Of a stretch of 64,000 nt of DNA, positions 9,374-17,961 are shown one piece after another. The notes beneath the pieces are model-generated. The model worked only from the letters and a program-made list of their open reading frames with translations, ran no database searches and was not told where the DNA came from. Position 1 is the first letter of the stretch. Each line of letters starts with the position of its first letter. The DNA is from Bacteroidota bacterium (lineage in GTDB: Bacteria > Bacteroidota > Bacteroidia > Bacteroidales > VadinHA17): positions 1-64,000 of the forward strand of contig DRFJ01000054.1 of NCBI GenBank assembly GCA_011050615.1, given 5' to 3'. The position numbers and the translations under genes are program-made.

Positions 9374-10123
9374 CTATTTAGTCTTCTTCTGTTCTTTAAT
9401 GAACTGATCCAGTGCCATTGTCATGGATGGAGCCTGGGGATTAGGGGCATGGATGTCAAGTCTGAGCCCCAGTTTATCAAGAGCTTCGGCGGTTGTTGAC
9501 CCGAAGGCTGCAATCTTTGTGTTGTTCTGTTTAAAGTCAGGAAAATTCTCAAGCAATGATTTTGGACCTGAGGGACTGTAAAAGACCAGTATGTCATAAT
9601 AAACATCTGCCAGGTCAGACAAGTCGGCACTTATAGTCCGGTACAGGTTTCCAATGGTATACTTTATCTTATGTTTGTCGAGCAGTTCCGGTATCTCCGC
9701 CTTATGTGGCACAGACAGGGGAACGAAGTACTTGTCGTCTTTATGCTTTGACACGATGGTGCAGAGATCGGGAAACTTTGAGTTACCGTAGAAGATTTTC
9801 CTTTTCCTGTACACAATATATTTCTGCAGGTAAAATGCAACATTTTCAGTAATACAGAAATATTTCATGGAGTCAGGGACGCTGATGCGCAGTTCGTCAC
9901 ATATTCTGAAGAAGTGATCAATGGCTGTTTTACTTGTAAAGATAACGGCTGTATAATCAAGAATATTGATTTTTTGCTGCCTGAACTCTTTTGCCGGGAT
10001 ACCCACTACTTCTATAAAGGGCCTGAAATCAATTTTTAATCCATGATTCCTGGCAAGTTCGAAATAAGGTGATTTTGGATTCTGTGGTTCAGGTTGCGAT
10101 ACCAGTATACTTTTTATCTTCAA
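9374..10123 (-). CDS. hemD: Uroporphyrinogen-III synthase family protein
   Basis: A 249-residue two-lobed alpha/beta protein that cyclises hydroxymethylbilane in tetrapyrrole synthesis. Recognisable segments are KSILVSQPEPQNPKSPYFEL at the N-terminus, YTAVIFTSKTAIDHFF, the second-lobe stretch DILVFYSPSGPKSLLENFPD, and IAAFGSTTAEALDKLGLR. HemD sequences diverge greatly, so the call relies on these plus the conserved DUF4271-hemD-rnpA order. No other heme gene is nearby. Met1 (MKIKSILVSQ) is the only sensible start. Confidence 0.82.
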   Translation of the reverse strand: MKIKSILVSQPEPQNPKSPYFELARNHGLKIDFRPFIEVVGIPAKEFRQQKINILDYTAVIFTSKTAIDHFFRICDELRISVPDSMKYFCITENVAFYLQKYIVYRKRKIFYGNSKFPDLCTIVSKHKDDKYFVPLSVPHKAEIPELLDKHKIKYTIGNLYRTISADLSDLADVYYDILVFYSPSGPKSLLENFPDFKQNNTKIAAFGSTTAEALDKLGLRLDIHAPNPQAPSMTMALDQFIKEQKKTK

Positions 10124-10163
10124 AACACTCTGATTTTAAGTGTATAACAACTAGCCTTCTATT

Positions 10164-10853
10164 TTATTGTGCCTGGCCGCTCAGATATCTTATCAATATA
10201 AGAGCTGGGGAAAATTCCAGTGTGCAAAGATACAAAATCATATAAAATAATGAAAAACTCCTCCTAAGAAAAATATATACAAGCCTTACTATCCTGAAAA
10301 TAAGGATAATAGCTATCATGAAGAAAGACAGAAATATGAGGTATTTATCGGGGACACTTATCAGGTAAGATATAAGAAAATTGACTATCATCAGCAGTAT
10401 ACCGATTAGTTTATAATTCAGCGAAACATTGAACAGGTATTCCCTGAAAGCATCCGCTGTACGGGACAGCGAACCTGCAGCCAGGCAGGTCAGGTATGTG
10501 AAGGAAATCCCCGCTGTAACTATGAGCAGGTTGAAAAGCCAGAGCATTAAGGATTTGAGATCAAAGAAGGTGACATTAAAATGGATTTCCGCGAAAAGAA
10601 TAAATGTAGATATACTTATTATGCTTAAAAAGCCCAGTAAAACATTGAATAATTGTATACCCGGGTTACTTCTGCGGTAAGCGGTATGTGCGTATTTATT
10701 GCTGAAGACTATTTTAATGATCGTGGCCAGGGAATATTTTTCGGTCATCGAGATAAGGAGATAGATCAATACCGGCAGGATGAGAAGGGCAAATATCCCT
10801 TCTGACCTGAAGATGTCTTCGGTAAAGGGTTCAGGTATACGTTGGGTAGTCAT
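10164..10853 (-). CDS. DUF4271 membrane protein
   Basis: I chose Met25 of the ORF (MTTQRIPEPF), because the longer start would overlap deoC by 65 bp. The 229-residue product has about six transmembrane segments, including FALLILPVLIYLLI, IISISTFILFAE, LMLWLFNLLIVTAGI, YKLIGILLMIVNFLISYLI and LIFLSFFMIAIILIF. In Bacteroidota a DUF4271 protein regularly precedes hemD. Its function is not known to me. It lies 7 bp after deoC in what looks like one operon. Confidence 0.8.
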   Translation of the reverse strand: MTTQRIPEPFTEDIFRSEGIFALLILPVLIYLLISMTEKYSLATIIKIVFSNKYAHTAYRRSNPGIQLFNVLLGFLSIISISTFILFAEIHFNVTFFDLKSLMLWLFNLLIVTAGISFTYLTCLAAGSLSRTADAFREYLFNVSLNYKLIGILLMIVNFLISYLISVPDKYLIFLSFFMIAIILIFRIVRLVYIFLRRSFSLFYMILYLCTLEFSPALILIRYLSGQAQ

Positions 10854-10860
10854 TATTAAA

Positions 10861-11706
10861 TCAGAAATAATCCACATTTCTTCCTTCGACTTCGCTAAGT
10901 AAAATATTGGCCAGACGGCTTGCACCTATCCTGAAATTTTCGGGTAAAAGCCATTCTTTACCCAGTATCGTTTCAACAAGAGAATAGTAACTCAGGGCAT
11001 CCTCTGTGCTTGCTATTCCACCGGCTGGTTTAATACCGATCATTTTACCGCTGGCATGGTAGAAATTTTTGATTGCATGGCACATAATATATACAGCATC
11101 AGGAGAGGCTGATACTTTTTCTTTTCCCGTGGAGGTTTTTATAAAATCAGCACCTGATTCCATTGCTAGTATTGAGGCACTGTATATTAATTCAGGATCT
11201 GACAGCACTCCGCTTTCTATAATGATCTTCAGGCGTTTACCACCCATAATTTCCTTTACTGAGGCTATCTCATCCCTGATATAATTTTTATTACCCTCAA
11301 TGAATTCACCAGGGGGCATTACCATGTCGATTTCATCGGCACCGGCCTCGATGGCTTCCCTGGTCTCGGCTATCTTCACCGATGTGGTGGTTTGGGATGA
11401 GGGGAAGCCGCCGGCCACGGAAGCAATTTTTACCGTGGGTATTGCAAGCCTCTTTTTCAAAACGTGAACAAAGCGCGGATAAACGCATATGGCAGCAAAG
11501 CACGGCAGATCAGGGAAAACAAACTGATAGTTATTTATTTTTTCACATATGTCTTCGATTGTGGCTGCTGTGTCAGTTACATTCAGGCTTGTAAAATCAA
11601 GCAGTCCCAGAATCCTTCTGGTGTTCACAGGATTATTATCTGCCTGAAGCCGTGAGATAAGAATCTGTATGTCTTCCTTGCTTTTTCCCTGGAAAGTATT
11701 ACTCAT
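10861..11706 (-). CDS. deoC: Deoxyribose-phosphate aldolase
   Basis: A class I aldolase that splits 2-deoxyribose-5-phosphate into acetaldehyde and glyceraldehyde-3-phosphate in deoxynucleoside catabolism. The Schiff-base lysine lies in GADFIKTSTGKE (about residue 189). EIDMVMPPGEFIEGN and IGIKPAGGIAST with a second lysine complete the active site. At 281 residues it is of the longer type, with a roughly 50-residue N-terminal extension. The start lies 1 bp after the MFS stop, so the two are probably cotranscribed. Confidence 0.93.
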   Translation of the reverse strand: MSNTFQGKSKEDIQILISRLQADNNPVNTRRILGLLDFTSLNVTDTAATIEDICEKINNYQFVFPDLPCFAAICVYPRFVHVLKKRLAIPTVKIASVAGGFPSSQTTTSVKIAETREAIEAGADEIDMVMPPGEFIEGNKNYIRDEIASVKEIMGGKRLKIIIESGVLSDPELIYSASILAMESGADFIKTSTGKEKVSASPDAVYIMCHAIKNFYHASGKMIGIKPAGGIASTEDALSYYSLVETILGKEWLLPENFRIGASRLANILLSEVEGRNVDYF

Positions 11707-11707
11707 T

Positions 11708-13087
11708 TTAATGTTTGTTTAGTTTTTTATTCCGTGCCAGAGAGGCAAATATGGCCGGGATACAAATTATTGCAAATATAATAAGACCGGTCCTTATTGT
11801 TTTAAGAAGCTGGTCATAGTTTGAGGGATTAATAGCTTCATCGCCCAGGTTAAGAGATATAAGCATCATTGCAATGCCGAGGCTTGTAGTCTGTCCTATC
11901 ATTCTCATTGTCCCGAGCATGCCACTTGCTACACCAAGGTGTTTCTTTTCTACACTGCTCATTATGGCATTTGAATTAGGAGAGCTGAAAAGCGCATAGC
12001 CGAGGCCGATAAAGGCCAGGATACCTGTTATATAGAATAATGATGTTGATTGTTGAATGAAAGTAAGGGCAAAAATACCTGTTGAGGTAAAAGCTATCCC
12101 TGCAGATGCTATATGCCCGGGATTTTTCCTGTCTGATAATTTTCCGGCTGGGATGGAAAAAAGAGCCATAACAATGGGTTGTGTCATAATTACAAGCCCT
12201 GCCGTTCGTGCATCCAGTCCTTTCAGATACTGGAGATAGAGGCTCATAAAGAAACCTATCCCTGATGTGGCGGCATAATGTATCATGGCAGCAAGGTTGG
12301 AAAAGCTGAAGGCTTTATTTGAGACGAGAAGGTTAATATTGAGCAGGGGGAAGCTTGCTCGTCTTTCATAAAGGAAAAATACTATAATCAACAGCAAACC
12401 TGATACTATAAGTACAATCCCTGTTATTCCGGGTATTCTTGAAAAGCCCAGAATGGAGAGTACGAGTCCTCCTCCAAGTAAGACCGAACCGGGTATATCG
12501 AGCTTTTCACCCCTGGCTTCTGACCATTCTGTTTTTATTTTCCTGTAGGTAAGCCAGGCCGCTGCTGCTGAGACAGGAACGAGAAAGGCAAAAATACTTC
12601 TCCAGCCAAAATACTCGGTGAGCAGGCCCCCGAGGAAGGGTCCGCTCGAAAGCCCTGCATAAACGGCCGTAATATTTATTCCCATAGCTCTTCCTCTCTC
12701 TCCGGGAGGGAAAACGGAAGTGATTATAGCCATGCTGGTGCCGAAAATCATGGCACTTGATATCCCTTGCAATACCCTGAAAACAAGGAAAGAGCTGATA
12801 TTATGTGTGAAAAGCACGCAGCTTGTGGTAAGGGTAAAGAGGATAAGGCCAAACATAAAAATCTTTTTCCTGCCAAGGATATCACCCAGTCTGCCAAAGG
12901 GCAGCATAAAGACTGCTGTTCCAAGCAGGTAGGCTGTGACCACCCAGTTCAGCTGCCTGGCACTTGCTCCCAGTTCTTCACCTATCGAAGGAAGGGCAAG
13001 GTTTACTGAGGCGCCCATGAAGGGCGTTATAAAGGCTGCAAAAGCTGCTATATAAAGTACAGATCTCTTTAGCTCTTTTGTATTCAT
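11708..13087 (-). CDS. MFS transporter, DHA2-like (about 14 TM)
   Basis: A 459-residue major facilitator, probably a drug:H+ antiporter or other efflux carrier. MFS motif A is clear as GRLGDILGRKKIF at about 66-78. A second motif-A-like loop, GKLSDRKNPGHIA, follows the central loop. The long hydrophobic run and charged central loop KTEWSEARGEKLD suggest 14 TM segments. The start overlaps the dtd stop by 4 bp. Substrate unknown. Confidence 0.88.
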   Translation of the reverse strand: MNTKELKRSVLYIAAFAAFITPFMGASVNLALPSIGEELGASARQLNWVVTAYLLGTAVFMLPFGRLGDILGRKKIFMFGLILFTLTTSCVLFTHNISSFLVFRVLQGISSAMIFGTSMAIITSVFPPGERGRAMGINITAVYAGLSSGPFLGGLLTEYFGWRSIFAFLVPVSAAAAWLTYRKIKTEWSEARGEKLDIPGSVLLGGGLVLSILGFSRIPGITGIVLIVSGLLLIIVFFLYERRASFPLLNINLLVSNKAFSFSNLAAMIHYAATSGIGFFMSLYLQYLKGLDARTAGLVIMTQPIVMALFSIPAGKLSDRKNPGHIASAGIAFTSTGIFALTFIQQSTSLFYITGILAFIGLGYALFSSPNSNAIMSSVEKKHLGVASGMLGTMRMIGQTTSLGIAMMLISLNLGDEAINPSNYDQLLKTIRTGLIIFAIICIPAIFASLARNKKLNKH

Positions 13088-13536
13088 TCCTTGTTTTTTG
13101 TGTCAATGATGATAGTTACCGGTCCGTCATTCACCAGGCTAACATCCATCATTGCCCCGAATTCTCCGGTACCGGGTTCCTTGCCGGATAATTCGGTAAA
13201 ATATTCGATGAACCTCCTATAAACAGGTATGGCTTTACCAGGCTTTGCTGCTTTTATATATGATGGCCTGTTCCCCTTTTTTGTCTTTGCATGCAGAGTG
13301 AACTGGCTTACAACAATTATGTCACCCTCAATATCACCGAGCGACAGGTTCATTATTCCTTCACTGTCGTCAAAGATCCTGAGTTGATAAATCTTATTTG
13401 CAAGCCATTTAATATCTTCCTCATTATCAGCATCCTCAATGCCAAGGAGAACAAGAAGGCCTTTTCCTATTTTCGTTTTAACCAGGCCTTCTATGGTGAC
13501 CGATGCTGTGCTTACTCTCTGGACAACTGCTCTCAT
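13084..13536 (-). CDS. dtd: D-aminoacyl-tRNA deacylase
   Basis: This enzyme removes D-amino acids (and glycine) mischarged on tRNA. Length 150 is normal. The signature MRAVVQRVSTASVTI opens the protein. The SQFT active-site motif lies in VSQFTLHAKTKKGNRPSY (about 78-95), and the cross-subunit NxGPxT motif is NDGPVTI (about 136). It heads a minus-strand run dtd-MFS-deoC-DUF4271-hemD, with a TATCTTTG -7 box 20 bp upstream. Confidence 0.95.
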   Translation of the reverse strand: MRAVVQRVSTASVTIEGLVKTKIGKGLLVLLGIEDADNEEDIKWLANKIYQLRIFDDSEGIMNLSLGDIEGDIIVVSQFTLHAKTKKGNRPSYIKAAKPGKAIPVYRRFIEYFTELSGKEPGTGEFGAMMDVSLVNDGPVTIIIDTKNKE

Positions 13537-13555
13537 AGCTTCTGTAATAAAGGGT

Positions 13556-13563
13556 CAAAGATA
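13556..13563 (-). promoter_or_regulatory. Candidate -7 element of the dtd operon
   Basis: On the minus strand TATCTTTG fits TAnnTTTG and sits 20 bp upstream of the dtd ATG. It is back to back with the mntP promoter in a 125-bp divergent gap. Confidence 0.5.
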
Positions 13564-13631
13564 CTAAATATCCCAGAGCATAACGTTGGTATTTTTTACA
13601 CGGGAAATTATGTTTTTCATAATCTAAATAA

Positions 13632-13639
13632 TACTTTTG
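13632..13639 (+). promoter_or_regulatory. Candidate -7 element of mntP
   Basis: TACTTTTG fits TAnnTTTG and lies 23 bp before the mntP ATG, the same octamer and distance as at queD. The leader is too short for a yybP-ykoY manganese riboswitch. Confidence 0.55.
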
Positions 13640-13661
13640 TATTCATTTTTTCTCCGGAGTA

Positions 13662-14225
13662 ATGGAATTTATTACTGTATTTATCATAGCAGTCGGTCTT
13701 TCCTTCGATTCATTTGCTGTTTCCCTTGGCTCTGGTGCAATGGAACCGGATATTTCCTTCGGCCGTGCAATAAAAATTGCTACAGTACTGGCTCTCTTCC
13801 AGGGTCTGTTTCCCGTAATAGGTTTTTACCTTGGATATTTTGTTCATGAGCGCGTTGAATCGCTTGATCACTGGATAGCCTTCGGCTTACTGGCTTTCAT
13901 AGGTACGAGGATGGTTATAGAAGGTCTTGGCACACTACCCTGCCGGAAGAAAAATAATACAATAACAAATTACACGCTCTTTTCAATGGCCGTAGGTACC
14001 AGCATTGATGCCCTGGCTGTTGGAATAAGTTTTGCCTTAATTTCTCAAAGGATATGGTTTGCGGCAATAATAATAGGCCTGGTAACTTTCCTGGCTTCAA
14101 TGACAGCGATAAGGATAGGCAAGTTTGCCGGGCCAAGGCTTGGATCTAGGGTTGAAATAATCGGAGGATTGTTGCTAATTGGCATAGGTGTGAAAATCCT
14201 GCTGGAACACACTGTTCTTGCCTGA
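13662..14225 (+). CDS. mntP: Manganese efflux pump MntP
   Basis: A 187-residue inner-membrane protein with six TM segments in two homologous halves. Each half has the characteristic aspartate motif: VGLSFDSFAVSLGSG (TM1) and VGTSIDALAVGISFA (TM4). It exports Mn(II). A cysteine lies in the central loop PCRKKNN. It is transcribed alone and converges on the PHP phosphatase gene. The sequence shows no manganese riboswitch or obvious MntR site. Confidence 0.92.
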   Translation: MEFITVFIIAVGLSFDSFAVSLGSGAMEPDISFGRAIKIATVLALFQGLFPVIGFYLGYFVHERVESLDHWIAFGLLAFIGTRMVIEGLGTLPCRKKNNTITNYTLFSMAVGTSIDALAVGISFALISQRIWFAAIIIGLVTFLASMTAIRIGKFAGPRLGSRVEIIGGLLLIGIGVKILLEHTVLA

Positions 14226-14244
14226 AAGCCTCTAAAGCATGCAC

Positions 14245-15051
14245 TCATAATGTGAATTTCTTCATTTCAGGCTTCCTTTCATGGTATGTAGCCATTTCGG
14301 TGAACCCGGCCTTTTTCAGCAGCCTGTAAGCCTCATCGAAATGTTGCCCCAGCCGGGCCGGACTATGTGCATCTGAGTTCACAAGTACAGGCACTCCCTC
14401 TTCCCTGAATATATGCAGGTAGCGACGGTCAGGGTAGAAATCACGGAGAGGTTTATTCATCCCGTTGGTGTTAACTTCAAAAGCTACACCTGACTTTTTT
14501 AATTGTCCTGCCAGGCTACGGTAAAGAGGTTCAGCGTTATGAGAAGGATGATACCTGAAAATCCTGACGAGGTCGGGATGTGCCATAAAATCGAATAAAC
14601 CTGAAGATGCGGCCTGCGCTACAAGGCCAAAATATTTTTCAAAAATCATGTCTATGTCTTTATTCTCATAATATTCAGGTCCAAGGTCTACACTGGAGTC
14701 CTCCATATAATGTACAGAACCAATAACATAATCCAGGGGCAGACCAGCGATATACCCGGATATCTCTTCTTCTTTGCCCGGGAAATAATCAACCTCAAGG
14801 CCAAGTCTGACAATTAAGGCATTTTCGTTTTCCTTAAGTTTTATGATACGGTTAATGTATTCATCAAGCAATGATAGCTTTATGCTCCAGTCCTGCTGCT
14901 CCCCGGTAAGGGTAAGATGATCGGAAAAGCCTATTTCCGAAAGGCCGGCATCAATTGCCCTGCTTATATATTCCTCAGGCCAGGCTTTGCCATCACTATA
15001 ATATGTGTGTACGTGATAATCTGTCTTGTATATCGATCCGCCGAAGGACAT
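14245..15051 (-). CDS. PHP-domain phosphatase, histidinol-phosphatase type (HisJ/HisK-like)
   Basis: I used Met11 of the ORF (MSFGGSIYKTDYHVHT). The protein is a trinuclear-metal PHP hydrolase: DYHVHTYYSDG (first His pair), EIGFSDHLTL, LGLEVDYFPG, VIGSVHYM, DFMAHPDLVR and VNSDAHSPARLG carry the expected metal ligands. The layout matches monofunctional histidinol-phosphate phosphatases of histidine biosynthesis. No his gene is nearby, so another phosphoester substrate is possible. Length 268 is normal. Confidence 0.82.
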   Translation of the reverse strand: MSFGGSIYKTDYHVHTYYSDGKAWPEEYISRAIDAGLSEIGFSDHLTLTGEQQDWSIKLSLLDEYINRIIKLKENENALIVRLGLEVDYFPGKEEEISGYIAGLPLDYVIGSVHYMEDSSVDLGPEYYENKDIDMIFEKYFGLVAQAASSGLFDFMAHPDLVRIFRYHPSHNAEPLYRSLAGQLKKSGVAFEVNTNGMNKPLRDFYPDRRYLHIFREEGVPVLVNSDAHSPARLGQHFDEAYRLLKKAGFTEMATYHERKPEMKKFTL

Positions 15052-15177
15052 ATTTTGCTTATGTTTGTTAAAGGTGGTCAAAATAGTCAGAAAAAAGCAA
15101 TAATATAAAAACCGGATAAATTTGTCAGGATAATTATTTAAATAGGTTACTTTGTAGATATAAATTGTTAATAAGGT

Positions 15178-15870
15178 ATGATAAAAAATAATAAGTGCCA
15201 GTGCTCAGACTGCCAGTTCCGGAATGTGGCATTTTCGACTCTCGGGGATTCGGAAGTAACAACACTTTGTGACTACCATAAGGAATACTCATTCGGCAGG
15301 GGAGGTATTATACATAAGGAAGATGATCCCATCCAGGATTTTAAGTATTTAAAAAGCGGACTTGTAAAAGTATACAAGGAGACACAGACGGGGCATGAGC
15401 AGATAATAGCAATCACAAAACCGTTTGAATTTGTCAGCAACATAAGTATTTTCTCTGAAGAGAGATATAAATACTCAGTGTCGGCAATTGAGGAATCGGT
15501 GATATGCAGCATTAAGCTGGATCATATCCGGTCACTGGTGCTGAGTCATGGTAATTTTGCACTTCAGCTGATGATCAAGCTTTCACAGATAAGCGATAAG
15601 ATTATTTTGCAGACTCTGGATATCAGAAGCCGCAATCTTGCCGGCAGGGTGGCTTATATCCTTTTATATTTTGCCAGGGATATTTATAAGTCAATGATTT
15701 TTGAGCTGCCTGTTTCGCGCAAGGAGATAGCCGATTATATAAGCATGAGTACGGCGAATGTCATAAGAAGCCTTTCAGATTTCAGAAAGGAAGGCATCAT
15801 TCAGCTGCATGGTAAGACGATTGAAATTGTTAATCCGGAGAAGCTTGAGATGATATCCTCAAAGGGATGA
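15178..15870 (+). CDS. Crp/Fnr-family transcription regulator with N-terminal cysteine cluster
   Basis: A 230-residue protein with a cyclic-nucleotide-binding-like beta-barrel (about 25-140) and a C-terminal winged helix (PVSRKEIADYISMSTANVIRSL, about 180-200, is the recognition region). The N-terminus has C7, C9, C12 (CQCSDC) and C31, which resembles the cysteine sets that hold an FNR iron-sulfur cluster, though spacing differs from E. coli FNR. The barrel lacks the arginine-serine pair expected for cAMP. I infer oxygen, NO or redox sensing. It is not linked to an obvious target. Confidence 0.87.
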   Translation: MIKNNKCQCSDCQFRNVAFSTLGDSEVTTLCDYHKEYSFGRGGIIHKEDDPIQDFKYLKSGLVKVYKETQTGHEQIIAITKPFEFVSNISIFSEERYKYSVSAIEESVICSIKLDHIRSLVLSHGNFALQLMIKLSQISDKIILQTLDIRSRNLAGRVAYILLYFARDIYKSMIFELPVSRKEIADYISMSTANVIRSLSDFRKEGIIQLHGKTIEIVNPEKLEMISSKG

Positions 15871-15973
15871 CATCTGCATAAGACTGTTCCAGAACATTCG
15901 TATTGGCAGATCCTGTTTCGCAGAAATTAATACTTTTATATAGTTTATTTCTGAACCTTTTAAATCCGTACAA

Positions 15974-17899
15974 ATGAAGAGGACGTTGTTTTTGATTTCA
16001 CTTGTTCTGCTGGCAGCTAATGTTTTCAGTCAGGACTATAAAATCCTGAATCCTGTTATCTGGCCCGAGTCGGATGCCAATGATTCGGTATACACCGTTG
16101 GCGGTTACAGGCATGGCCTGAGTTTTTTCCCCCAGGTAAGGCATGATGACGTGGAATATATTGCAGGAGAGAAATTAGACTTTGACAAATTCCATTCCGC
16201 CGATGTGATAAATGAGTGGCTGGTGAGATGGTCACAGGAATATCCTGACCTCGTTGATCTTTACCAGGTAGCCGAAAGTTTTGAAGGAAGGCCAATATTA
16301 CAGATGACCATTACAAACAAAAGTAAGGGGAAACATACCGATAAACCTGCTGCCTTTTTTGAAGGTAACAGGCACAGTGGTGAGATAACCAGTACTGAAT
16401 CAGTCATGTGGCTTGCCCGGTACCTTTTAAACTCTTATGGCAAGGATGATGAAATAAGCAGGCTTGTTGATAATTTTACCTTCTATCTGAGGCCCGTGAA
16501 TAACCCTGACGGGCATAACCTTTACATACATACAGCCCAGAGTAACCGCAGTACCGTGCGACCAACCGATAATGACAATGACGGCTTGCTGGATGAGGAC
16601 TCCCCGGATGATATCAATGGTGATGGCATAATATTGTCGATGAGATGGAAAGACGATGAGAAGGGCAATATGATAATTGATCCTGAAGATCCGGGTGGCA
16701 GGATAATGAAAAGAGTAAGCCCCGGCGAAGGAGATTACAGGCTCGAGCCGGAAGGTATTGACAATGATGGTGACGGTCGCATTAATGAAGACGGTATCGG
16801 GGGGCTTGATCTTCACAGGAATTATCCTGAAAACTGGAGACCCGAAAGTAATGTTGAGGCAACAGGAAGAGGGTTTACTCAGAGGGGTGCCGGAGAATAC
16901 CCGCTGAGTGAGACAGAAACACGTTCAGTTGTAACTTTCCTCCTGTCACATCCCAATGTTTATATAGTCAACTCCATGGATACCAGGGTTCCCATGCACC
17001 TCAGACCACCTTCAACATCTCCTTCAGATGAGAGAATGTATGAAGAAGATCTTGAGTGGTATAAGTATTTTGATGAAATAGGAAAGAAAATAACAGGCTA
17101 CCAAAGGGCAGGTGATGTCTACCAGGATTACGGGGGAGGAAATCCCCTCTTCGGTCACGGTCCGGATTTCGGTTACTGGTACTATGGTTCAATATGGTAC
17201 GGCGATGAGCTCTGGAACGGGGCCAGGTTCAAAGATTATGATGACGATGGGGATATTGATGAAATTGATCTGCTGAGATGGGATGATGAGGAAAATAACG
17301 GAGATGGTTTCATTGAATGGACTGAAGCTGTACATCCGGTGTATGGCAAGGTGGAAATAGGTGGTTTCCACCCGAAATTCTTTTCCCAGAATCCGCCTGC
17401 CAGACATCTTTTACCCTGGGCAAAAAACCAGGCACTGTTTAACCTGGAAATGGTGAAGCATCTTCCAATGCTGGAGTGGGATGATATTAAGGTTAAAAAA
17501 GAAAAGTCATATAAAAAAGACTCAACAGATTACAGAATAACTGTAACATACAGGAATACAGGTAAATTACCAACGGCACTTAAACAGGCACACCTGGTAA
17601 AAATTGTTAAGGAGGACCAGGTGACAATAAGTTTTGACAGGAAATTGGTGGAAGGAGAAGACCCGGTGATGAAAATTATAAGTGAAGAAAGAGGCAGGGG
17701 AAGAGGCTATTATGGAAGGTATGGAAGAGACCGGGCACAATCATCCCTTACTCTCGATGCGGGATATGCCCAGGGAGGCTGTACTAACAGCAGGGAGTTC
17801 ACGGTTCGGCTATATAGGGAAGCTGAAATCAGGGGTGAGGCAACTGTTTCATCCACAAGAGGGGGGATTCTGAAAGAAAAAGAGTTTGTTATTAAGTAA
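15974..17899 (+). CDS. Secreted M14-family zinc carboxypeptidase-like protein with Ca-loop inserts
   Basis: A signal peptide (MKRTLFLISLVLLAANVFSQ) precedes an M14 peptidase fold. The zinc HxxE motif is H134-S-G-E137 in EGNRHSGEITSTES. GGLDLHRNYPENW corresponds to the substrate-binding DxNRNxP motif, and YGKVEIGGFHPKFF probably holds the catalytic glutamate. The position of the third zinc histidine (usually H in a SxHSxxxxLLxP context) reads NSMDTRVPMHLRPPS, where Asp aligns. Three acidic DxDxDG loops are inserted: DNDNDGLLDED (about 199), DNDGDGRINEDG (about 262) and DYDDDGDIDE (about 421). They look like EF-hand/thrombospondin-3-type calcium sites. An Arg-Gly-rich loop (ERGRGRGYYGRYGRDR) is near 573. 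Confidence 0.82.
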   Translation: MKRTLFLISLVLLAANVFSQDYKILNPVIWPESDANDSVYTVGGYRHGLSFFPQVRHDDVEYIAGEKLDFDKFHSADVINEWLVRWSQEYPDLVDLYQVAESFEGRPILQMTITNKSKGKHTDKPAAFFEGNRHSGEITSTESVMWLARYLLNSYGKDDEISRLVDNFTFYLRPVNNPDGHNLYIHTAQSNRSTVRPTDNDNDGLLDEDSPDDINGDGIILSMRWKDDEKGNMIIDPEDPGGRIMKRVSPGEGDYRLEPEGIDNDGDGRINEDGIGGLDLHRNYPENWRPESNVEATGRGFTQRGAGEYPLSETETRSVVTFLLSHPNVYIVNSMDTRVPMHLRPPSTSPSDERMYEEDLEWYKYFDEIGKKITGYQRAGDVYQDYGGGNPLFGHGPDFGYWYYGSIWYGDELWNGARFKDYDDDGDIDEIDLLRWDDEENNGDGFIEWTEAVHPVYGKVEIGGFHPKFFSQNPPARHLLPWAKNQALFNLEMVKHLPMLEWDDIKVKKEKSYKKDSTDYRITVTYRNTGKLPTALKQAHLVKIVKEDQVTISFDRKLVEGEDPVMKIISEERGRGRGYYGRYGRDRAQSSLTLDAGYAQGGCTNSREFTVRLYREAEIRGEATVSSTRGGILKEKEFVIK

Positions 17900-17961
17900 A
17901 TGATGGTACGGGTCTGAATTACTTCGATGGATCTTCAGGTCCAAACCGGGTAAACTGGAAT

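Noticed and set aside
13564-13631. yybP-ykoY manganese riboswitch before mntP
   Set aside because: The leader after the predicted promoter is only about 20 nt, too short.
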